Source of the DNA: Nocardioides sp. QY071
GTDB lineage: Bacteria > Actinomycetota > Actinomycetes > Propionibacteriales > Nocardioidaceae
Direction: 5' to 3'
Length of the DNA: 64,000 nt
Assembly (NCBI RefSeq): GCF_029961765.1
Contig: NZ_CP124681.1
Location: 868,001-932,000, forward strand
This document shows, piece by piece, positions 1-7,300 of the stretch. Numbering within the stretch: position 1 is the stretch's first letter; every line of letters begins with the position of its first letter. A program made the position numbers and the translations under genes. Under the pieces are notes generated by a model that was not told the origin of the DNA, made no database searches, and worked only from the letters and a program-made list of their open reading frames with translations.

Positions 1-2
1 GC

Positions 3-362
3 GGCTACGGCCCGGCCAACCCCGACGGGCGCAGCGACGTGGCGTTCATGCTCGACCAGTGCCACAACGTCGAGGACAAGATCCCCGGCCAGATCCGCTC
101 GGTGCTCAACGTGCAGGAGATGACCGCCCGCGCGCTGCTCGTCGACCGGGCCGCGCTCGACGCCGCGCAGTCGGCCGGCGACGTGCTCGGCGCCAACGGC
201 GTGCTGATGGACGCCTTCTACACCGACGTCCGCGCCGACCTGGCCGCGTGGCGCGAGGAGCGCGGCCTGCCGGCCGACCCGATGCGCGCGTACGCCGAGT
301 CCGGCTACCAGGCCGAGATCGAGGCCGCCCGCGTCGGCGGCACCCAGCTTTCGTGGAACTGA
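3..362 (+). CDS. rhaI: L-rhamnose isomerase, C-terminal part (5' truncated by window edge)
   Basis: The frame is open from base 3 to TGA at 360-362 and encodes the last 119 residues of a protein whose start lies upstream. The segment DVAFMLDQCHNVEDK and the tail resemble the RhaI-type TIM-barrel L-rhamnose isomerase found in actinobacteria, which converts L-rhamnose to L-rhamnulose in the cytoplasm. The next two genes encode the later steps (fused aldolase/dehydrogenase and rhamnulokinase), which supports the call. Only the C-terminus is visible, so metal-site completeness cannot be judged. Family and context are convincing; the exact isomerase subtype is inferred. Confidence 0.85.
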   Translation, partial: GYGPANPDGRSDVAFMLDQCHNVEDKIPGQIRSVLNVQEMTARALLVDRAALDAAQSAGDVLGANGVLMDAFYTDVRADLAAWREERGLPADPMRAYAESGYQAEIEAARVGGTQLSWN

Positions 363-363
363 G

Positions 364-411
364 GGTTTCGAGGCTCGTCGCTAGCGCTCCTCGCACCTCA
401 ACCACCGAGTC
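364..411. repeat. Dispersed palindromic repeat, copy A (upstream of rhaEW)
   Basis: This 48-bp segment runs from GGTTTCGAGGCTCG to CGCACCTCAACCACCGAGTC. It is matched in reverse orientation at 2460-2500, where both ends are conserved and the middle is 7 bp shorter. GAGG/CCTC and GGTT/AACC arms make an imperfect hairpin around a central GCTAGC. It fills nearly the whole gap between rhaI and the next gene. Confidence 0.8.
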
Positions 412-423
412 AAAGGACAAGGA

Positions 424-2457
424 ATGAACCCCGCAGCAGCCGCGTTGATCGCGCGCTCCAACCGCCTCGGCGCCGACCCCAAGAACACCAACTACGCGGG
501 TGGCAACACCTCGGCCAAGGGCACCGAGACCGACCCGGTCACCGGTGAACCCGTGGAGCTGCTCTGGGTCAAGGGATCCGGCGGCGACCTCGGCACCCTC
601 AAGGAGACGGGTCTGGCCGTGCTCCGCCTGGACCGGATGCGCAGCCTGGTCGACGTCTATCCGGGCATCGAGCGCGAGGACGAGATGGTCGCCGCGTTCG
701 ACTACTGCCTGCACGGCAAGGGCGGCGCCGCGCCGTCGATCGACACCGCCATGCACGGCCTGGTCGACGCCGCGCACGTCGACCACCTGCACCCCGACTC
801 CGGTATCGCGATCGCGACCGCCGCCGACGGCCCGGACCTGACCACCACGATCTTCGGCGACCGGGTCGTCTGGGTCCCGTGGCGCCGTCCCGGCTTCCAG
901 CTCGGCCTCGACATCGCCGAGATCAAGGAGAAGAACCCGCAGGCGGTCGGCTGCATCCTCGGCGGCCACGGCATCACCGCGTGGGGCGACACCAGCGAGG
1001 AGGCCGAGACCAACTCGCTGTGGATCATCGACACCGCGGCTGCCTACATCGCCGAGCACTCGAAGGCCGAGCCGTTCGGCCCTGCCCTCGACGGCTACGC
1101 CGCCCTGCCCGACGCCGAGCGCCGGGCCCGGGCCGCAGCCCTGGCACCGACGATCCGCGGCATCGCCAGCGCGGACCGCCCGATGGTCGGCCACTTCACC
1201 GGCGCCGACGTGGTCCTCGACTTCCTGGCCGCCGCCGAGCACCCGCGCCTGGCCGCCCTCGGCACCTCGTGCCCCGACCACTTCCTGCGCACCAAGGTCA
1301 AGCCGCTGGTGCTCGACCTGCCCCCGACCGCGTCGGTCGAGGACAGCATCGCTCGGCTGCACGAGCTCGCCGCGGCCTACCGCGAGGACTACCAGGGCTA
1401 CTACGACCGCAACGCCGTCGCCGACTCGCCGGCCATCCGCGGCAAGGACCCGCTGATCGTGCTGGTCCCCGGAGTGGGCATGTTCAGCTTCGGCAAGGAC
1501 AAGCAGACCGCCCGCGTGGCGGGGGAGTTCTACGTCAACGCGATCAACGTGATGCGCGGCGCCGAGGGCCTGTCGACGTACGCCCCGATCGACGAGGCGG
1601 AGAAGTTCCGCATCGAGTACTGGGCGCTCGAGGAGGCCAAGCTCCAGCGGATGCCGAAGCCCAAGCCGCTCGCCACCCGGGTCGCGCTCGTCACCGGCTC
1701 CGCCTCCGGGATCGGCAAGGCGACTGCGGCCAAGCTCGCCGCCGAGGGCGCCTGTGTGGTGATTGCCGACCTCAGCCTCGAGAAGGCGCAGGAGACCGCC
1801 GCCGAGCTGGGCGGACCCGACGTCGCCGTCGGCGTCCAGGTCGACGTGAGCAGCGAGGCCGCCGTGCGGGCCGCCGTCGACGCGGCCGTGCTGGCCTTCG
1901 GCGGGGTCGACCTGGTCGTCAACAACGCCGGCCTGTCCCTCTCCCGCTCGCTGCTCGAGACCACCGAGAAGGACTGGGACCTCCAGCACGACGTGATGGC
2001 CAAGGGCTCGTTCCTCGTCGCCAAGGCGACCGCGAAGGTGATGATCGAGCAGCAGATGGGCGGCGACATCGTCTACATCTCCAGCAAGAACTCGATCTTC
2101 GCCGGCCCCAACAACGTCGCGTACGGCGCCGCGAAGGCCGACCAGGCCCACCAGGTCCGGCTGCTGGCCGCCGAGCTGGGGGAGCACGGCATCAAGGTCA
2201 ACGGCGTGAACCCCGACGGAGTCGTCCAGGGCTCCGGCATCTTCGCCAGCGGCTGGGGCGCCAACCGGGCCGCGGTCTACGGCGTCGAGGAGAAGGACCT
2301 GGGCAAGTTCTACGCCCAGCGCACCATCCTCAAGCGCGAGGTACTGCCGGAGAACATCGCCAACGCCGTCTTCGTGCTCTGCACCGACGAGCTGTCCCAC
2401 ACCACCGGCCTGCACATCCCGGTCGATGCCGGGGTGGCCGCAGCGTTCCTTCGTTGA
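424..2457 (+). CDS. rhaEW: Bifunctional rhamnulose-1-phosphate aldolase / L-lactaldehyde dehydrogenase
   Basis: The 677-residue protein fuses a class II aldolase/adducin-type domain (about residues 1-410) to a short-chain dehydrogenase (about 418-677). The aldolase should split rhamnulose-1-phosphate into DHAP and L-lactaldehyde; the SDR half should oxidise lactaldehyde to L-lactate. SDR signatures are visible: TGSASGIG from T424, NNAG, and the catalytic pair Y567-K571 (YGAAK). Length matches the RhaEW/YuxG family. AAGGA lies just upstream of the ATG. It follows rhaI by about 60 bp, most of it repeat copy A, and rhaB starts 8 bp after its stop. L-lactate made here is the substrate of lutABC downstream. 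The fused architecture is clear; the substrate follows from family and operon context. Confidence 0.9.
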   Translation: MNPAAAALIARSNRLGADPKNTNYAGGNTSAKGTETDPVTGEPVELLWVKGSGGDLGTLKETGLAVLRLDRMRSLVDVYPGIEREDEMVAAFDYCLHGKGGAAPSIDTAMHGLVDAAHVDHLHPDSGIAIATAADGPDLTTTIFGDRVVWVPWRRPGFQLGLDIAEIKEKNPQAVGCILGGHGITAWGDTSEEAETNSLWIIDTAAAYIAEHSKAEPFGPALDGYAALPDAERRARAAALAPTIRGIASADRPMVGHFTGADVVLDFLAAAEHPRLAALGTSCPDHFLRTKVKPLVLDLPPTASVEDSIARLHELAAAYREDYQGYYDRNAVADSPAIRGKDPLIVLVPGVGMFSFGKDKQTARVAGEFYVNAINVMRGAEGLSTYAPIDEAEKFRIEYWALEEAKLQRMPKPKPLATRVALVTGSASGIGKATAAKLAAEGACVVIADLSLEKAQETAAELGGPDVAVGVQVDVSSEAAVRAAVDAAVLAFGGVDLVVNNAGLSLSRSLLETTEKDWDLQHDVMAKGSFLVAKATAKVMIEQQMGGDIVYISSKNSIFAGPNNVAYGAAKADQAHQVRLLAAELGEHGIKVNGVNPDGVVQGSGIFASGWGANRAAVYGVEEKDLGKFYAQRTILKREVLPENIANAVFVLCTDELSHTTGLHIPVDAGVAAAFLR

Positions 2458-2459
2458 AA

Positions 2460-2500
2460 GACTCGGTGATTGAGGTGCGAGCGCAGCGAGCCTCGAAATC
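2460..2500. repeat. Dispersed palindromic repeat, copy B, inverted; contains the rhaB start codon
   Basis: This is the reverse complement of copy A at 364-411, with ends GACTCGGTGATTGAGGTGCG and AGCCTCGAAATC. It spans the rhaEW-rhaB junction. The only plausible rhaB start codons, GTG at 2466 and GTG at 2475, lie inside it, so the repeat is read in frame as the first 11 or so residues of rhamnulokinase. Confidence 0.8.
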
Positions 2501-3965
2501 GGTCCGGGTCGCCGCGGTCGACCTCGGCGCGACGTCCGGCCGGGTGATGTCCGGCCGGATCAGTGGCGACCGCGTCGAGATCAACGAGATGCATCGCTTC
2601 CCCAACGGAGCGGTGCGGGTGCGCGGCTCGCTGTTCTGGGACGTCCTCGGCATCCACCGCGAGGTGCTCAAGGGCATCGGCGAGGTGGCCCGGACCGGAC
2701 CGTTGCACGGCATCGGCATCGACTCGTGGGCGATCGACCACGGCCTGCTCGACCGCGACGGCCAGCTGCTCGGCCAGGTCTTCAGCCACCGTGACGCCCG
2801 CGTCGACGGGATCGCCGACAAGGTCGTCGCGGAGGTCGGTGCCTCGACGCTCTACGGCATCACCGGCATCCAGCAGCTCCCGTTCAACACGCTCTACCAG
2901 CTCGTCGCCGCCCGCGGCACCGCCGCGCTCGAGTCGGCCGAGACCATGCTGCTGCTGCCCGACCTGCTCGGGTACTGGCTGACCGGCGCGCTCGGCGCGG
3001 AGCGCACCAACGCCTCGACCACGCAGCTGTACGACGTCCGCTCGGGAACCTGGGCGGTCGAGCTGTGCCGGGAGCTCGGGCTGCCGTGGGGCATCCTCCC
3101 GCCCCTGCGCGACCCGGGCTCCCTGCTGGGGCCGCTGCTGCCCGACGTCGCCGCCGAGCTGGGAGTCGCCCCCGACGTGCCCGTGGTCGCCGTCGGATCG
3201 CACGACACCGCATCCGCCGTGGTGGGCGTTCCCGCCCAGGTGAAGGACTTCGCCTACATCTCCTCGGGCACCTGGTCGCTCGTCGGCCTCGAGCTCGACC
3301 GTCCGGTGCTGACCGACGAGGCACGCCGAGCCGACTTCACCAACGAGGTCGGCGTCGACGGGACCATCCGCCTCCTCAAGAACGTGATGGGCCTGTGGGT
3401 CCTCTCGGAGTCGCTGCGCTCCTGGTCCGAGCGGCGCTACCGCGACGTCGACCTGCGCTCGCTGATCGCGGCCGCCGCGGAGTTCGAGCCGTTGCGCACG
3501 GTCGTCGACATCAACGACCCGCGGCTGCTGTTCCCGAGCACCGCCGCCGACCCGATGCCCGAGCGGATCGCCGCGCTGGCCGCAGAGGCCGGCGAGGTCG
3601 TCCCGCACTCGCCGGTCGCCATCACCCGCACCATCGTCGACAGCCTCGCCGTCGCCTACCGGCGCCACGTTCGCACGGCCGCAGCCATCGCGGGCACCTC
3701 GCCCGAGGTCGTCCACGTCGTGGGTGGCGGGTCCCAGAACGAGGTGCTGTGCCAGCTCACCGCCGACGCGTGCGGCCTGCCGGTCCTGGCCGGACCGGTG
3801 GAGGCGGCAGCGCTCGGCAACGTCCTGGTCCAAGGCCGGGCGCTCGGCGCCGACCTGCCGGACCTGCCGGCGATGCGCGACCTCGTCCGGCGCTCGTACG
3901 ACGTGCGGCGGTTCGAGCCCCGCACCGGACTCGACTGGGCGGCGGCCGAGCGCCGAGTCGGGTGA
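2466..3965 (+). CDS. rhaB: Rhamnulokinase
   Basis: This FGGY-family kinase (499 residues from GTG 2466) should phosphorylate L-rhamnulose to rhamnulose-1-phosphate, the substrate of the preceding aldolase. The ATPase phosphate-1 motif VDLGATSGRVM begins at about residue 16, matching the RhaB N-terminus. HRDARVDG, a SSGTWSLVG phosphate-2-like segment and GGGSQN near the C-terminus are also typical. No ATG precedes the conserved core, so the start must be GTG 2466 or GTG 2475, both inside an inverted copy of the dispersed repeat. The ribosome binding site is weak, which suggests translational coupling to rhaEW 8 bp upstream. Function is confident; the start is not. Confidence 0.9.
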   Translation: MIEVRAQRASKSVRVAAVDLGATSGRVMSGRISGDRVEINEMHRFPNGAVRVRGSLFWDVLGIHREVLKGIGEVARTGPLHGIGIDSWAIDHGLLDRDGQLLGQVFSHRDARVDGIADKVVAEVGASTLYGITGIQQLPFNTLYQLVAARGTAALESAETMLLLPDLLGYWLTGALGAERTNASTTQLYDVRSGTWAVELCRELGLPWGILPPLRDPGSLLGPLLPDVAAELGVAPDVPVVAVGSHDTASAVVGVPAQVKDFAYISSGTWSLVGLELDRPVLTDEARRADFTNEVGVDGTIRLLKNVMGLWVLSESLRSWSERRYRDVDLRSLIAAAAEFEPLRTVVDINDPRLLFPSTAADPMPERIAALAAEAGEVVPHSPVAITRTIVDSLAVAYRRHVRTAAAIAGTSPEVVHVVGGGSQNEVLCQLTADACGLPVLAGPVEAAALGNVLVQGRALGADLPDLPAMRDLVRRSYDVRRFEPRTGLDWAAAERRVG

Positions 3966-3966
3966 T

Positions 3967-4197
3967 GTGGTCGCGGTGCGGCGGGCAGTCTGCGCGGACG
4001 AGGAATGGGCGCCCACGCGCCTCGACCTCGAGATCCTGAGCCTGCTCGCCCAGGGGCAGACCAGCGACGCCATCGGCCGCAGGATGGGCATGTCCGACCG
4101 GACCGTGCGCCGGCGGATCCGGACGATCGCGGACGACCTCGGCGTCGACTCGTCGATCGAGGCAGTCGTGCTGGCCGTGCGGCTCGGCCTGATCTGA
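3967..4197 (+). CDS. Small LuxR-type helix-turn-helix protein
   Basis: GTG at 3967 opens a 76-residue frame one base after the rhaB stop. The protein is almost entirely a LuxR/GerE-like HTH: DLEILSLLAQGQTSDAIGRRMG followed by the recognition-helix region SDRTVRRRIRTIADDLGV. No receiver, sensor or PAS domain is present. It is probably co-transcribed with rhaB and could be a stand-alone DNA-binding regulator or a remnant of a longer one. GTG 3976 is an alternative start. The fold is recognisable; the targets are unknown. Confidence 0.65.
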   Translation: MVAVRRAVCADEEWAPTRLDLEILSLLAQGQTSDAIGRRMGMSDRTVRRRIRTIADDLGVDSSIEAVVLAVRLGLI

Positions 4198-4281
4198 ACG
4201 TCTCCCGCCAGGCCGGAATCGGTCCGTCCGGATCAGGACAGGCATCTTGTGGCGACGGTCACATCCCTTCTAGGTTGCGGA

Positions 4282-4295
4282 TTGCAACGTTTCAA
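4282..4295. promoter_or_regulatory. LacI-family-type operator before the rhamnosidase
   Basis: TTGCAACGTTTCAA is a CG-centred 14-bp dyad with one symmetric mismatch, typical of LacI-family operators. It ends 2 bp before the AGGAGG ribosome binding site (4298-4303). A related site precedes lutA at 10133-10146. The regulator gene is not in the window. Confidence 0.6.
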
Positions 4296-4309
4296 CCAGG
4301 AGGACCCCC

Positions 4310-7300
4310 ATGACCCACCGCCGCCGGCTCCTGACCTCCACGGTCGCGGCAGCCACTCTCGCCCTCGGCATGCTGACGGGGGCACCCTTCGCCTGGACCG
4401 CGCCCGCCGTGGCAGCGCCGGCCGCCGTCGACGAGGGCCTCGCCGTCACCGGCCTGCAGACCAACGGGCGCACCAAGCCCCTGGGCATCGGTGCCGACGA
4501 CGTGGTGTTCGGCTGGCGCTCCACCTCCGCGGCCCGCGGCGCGGTCCAGAGCGCCTACGAGCTCGAGGTCTTGCTCGCCGACGGAGGTGCGACGGTCTGG
4601 TCCTCCGGCAAGGTCGACTCCGACGACCAGCTCGACATCGCGTACGGCGGCCCGGCGCTCGCCTCGCAGACCCGCTACAGCTGGCGGGTGCGGGTGTGGG
4701 ACGGCGCGGACCAGGCCGGCGCGTGGAGTGACCCGACCTGGTTCGAGACCGGCCTGCTGGACGCGGGCGACTGGGGCGAGGCCGAGTGGGTCGGCGCGCC
4801 CGCCGACGTCGAGGCCGCCAAGTGGACCGACTACACGGCCGACTTCGACTTCACCCTCGACAACCTGGTCTTCGCCGCGATGATCCGCAGCGCGAACACC
4901 AACAACGGCTACATGTGGCAGGTCAAGGCCGTGGGCAACCAGTCCCTGTTCCGGCCGCACACCAAGATCAACGGCAGCTACGCCTCGCTCGGCGACGTCG
5001 ACATCAGCTCGATCATCACCGCCGACGAGCTGCGCACCGGCGAGCACCGGATGAGCGTGACCGTCGACGGCGACACGATCACCACCTCGATCGACGGCAA
5101 GCAGATCGACTCCCGCACCCGGACGAACTTCGCCCAGGGCTTCGTCGGCTTCCGGACCTCGGTCGCGACCGAGGGCACCGAGGCGTTCACCGTCCACGCC
5201 GTGCACGTGCAGGCCAAGAACGGCGCCGTGCTGCTCGACACCGACTTCACCGACGGCAACCCGTTCAACGGCGGCACCTTGGTGGGCGACGGCCTGGAGG
5301 TCAAGGGCAACCAGGAGTTCCTCTGGCACTCGCCCGACGACAACCTGCCGCTGCTGCGCACCGACTTCGCGACCGAGAGCGGCAAGACCGTGGAGCGCGC
5401 CCGGATCTACGCCACCGCCCGCGGCATCTACGAGCTGACGCTCAACGGCGAGCCGGTCGGAGACCAGCACCTGGCTCCAGGGTGGACCGACTACAACACC
5501 CGCTTCCAGCACCAGACCTACGACGTCACCGACCAGGTCCGCGAGGGCGACAACGGGCTGGGCGCGACCATGGGCAACGGCTGGTGGGGCGGCAAGGTCG
5601 GCATGTGGGGTCCCGGCGTCTACGGCAACCGGCTCTCGCTGCTGGCCCGGCTCCGCATCGACTACACCGACGGCACCAGCCAGTGGGTCGATTCGGGAGA
5701 CGACTGGACCACCCACGCCGGCCCGTACCTCGCCGCGGACAACATCGACGGCGAGACCTTCGACGCCCGCCTGGCCCAGCCCGGCTGGGACCAGCCCGGC
5801 TACGACGACAGCGGTTGGACGCCCGCCGTGGCCCGCGAGTCCGCGACGGAGCTCGTCGTACCCCAGCCCGACGAGCCCGTCCGCACGACCCAGGAGCTCG
5901 ACGTCGTCGAGCGCACCGAGCCGACGCCGGGGACCTTCGTCTACGACCTCGGCCAGAACATGGTCGGCGTGGCCCGGATGGTGCTGACCGGCCAGCCCGG
6001 GTCCACCGTCAAGGTCCGCTACGGCGAGATGCTCAACCCCGACGGCACGCTCTACACCGCCAACCTGCGCGCAGCGAAGGTGACCGACCACTACACCTTC
6101 GGCACCGGGGGCACGGTGACCTACGAGCCGGCGCTGACCCAGCACGGCTTCCGCTACGTCGAGATCACCGGCGCCGGCACGCCGCCCGCCGCGAGCGACG
6201 TCACCGGCGTCGTCTGGGGGTCCGACCTGCCGGCCACCGGCGACCTCGAGACGTCCAGCCCGATGCTCAACCAGCTCCTGAGCAACATCTCGTGGGGCCA
6301 GCGCGGCAACTTCGTCTCGATCCCGACCGACACCCCGGCCCGCGACGAGCGGCTCGGCTGGACCGGTGACATCAACGTCTTCGCGCCGACGGCGAGCTAC
6401 CTGCGCGACACCCGGGCGTTCCTGTCCAAGTGGATGACCGACCTGAGCGACGCGGCGTACGCCGACGGCAACCTGCCCGGCATCGCCCCGGTGCCGCCGG
6501 GCATCGACCTCGGCACGGGACTCGGCTGGTCCGACGCCGGCATCACCGTGCCGTACGCCGTCTTCAAGGCGCAGGGCGACACCGCGATCGTGCGCCAGAG
6601 CTACGCGCTGATGACCAAGTACCTCGACCTGGTCGAGGCCGGGGCGGGCGCCGACCTGATCGACACCGCGCGCGGCAACTGGAACGACTGGCTCAACCTC
6701 GACGACCCGACCCCGGTGGGCGTGCTCGGCACGGCCTACTACGCCGAGGACGCGCGGATGCTCGCGGAGATGGCCGCGGCCATCGGCGAGGACGCCGACG
6801 CCGCGCGGTTCGCCCAGCTCTCGGCCGACGTCCGGGCCGCGTTCGGCGCGGAGTTCGTCGCCGCCGACGGCACGATCACCGGCAACAGCCAGACCGGCTA
6901 CGCGATGGCGCTGGGCATGGACCTGGTGCCCGACGAGCTGCGCGACGCGGTGGCCGCGAAGTTCGTGGCCAAGCTCGCCGCGAGCGACAACCACCTGACC
7001 ACGGGCTTCCTCGGCACGCCGTGGCTGCTTCCCGCGCTGACCTCGATCGACCGCGACGACCTCGCCTACGAGCTGCTCCTGCACGAGGACTATCCCTCGT
7101 GGGGCTACGAGGTCGCGATGGGCGCCACGACCATGTGGGAGCGGTGGAACTCCATCAACCCGGACGGCTCGTTCGGCGACGTCGGCATGAACTCCTTCAA
7201 CCACTACGCCTACGGCGCGGTCGGCGACTGGATGTACCAGAACATCGGCGGGATCAGCCCGCTCGAGCCGGGCTACCGCAGGTTCCGGGTGGCCCCGGCG

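Noticed and set aside
106..2415. Long minus-strand frame opposite rhaEW
   Set aside because: Composition is typical of antisense shadow, while the plus strand has clear aldolase and SDR motifs and start/stop logic.
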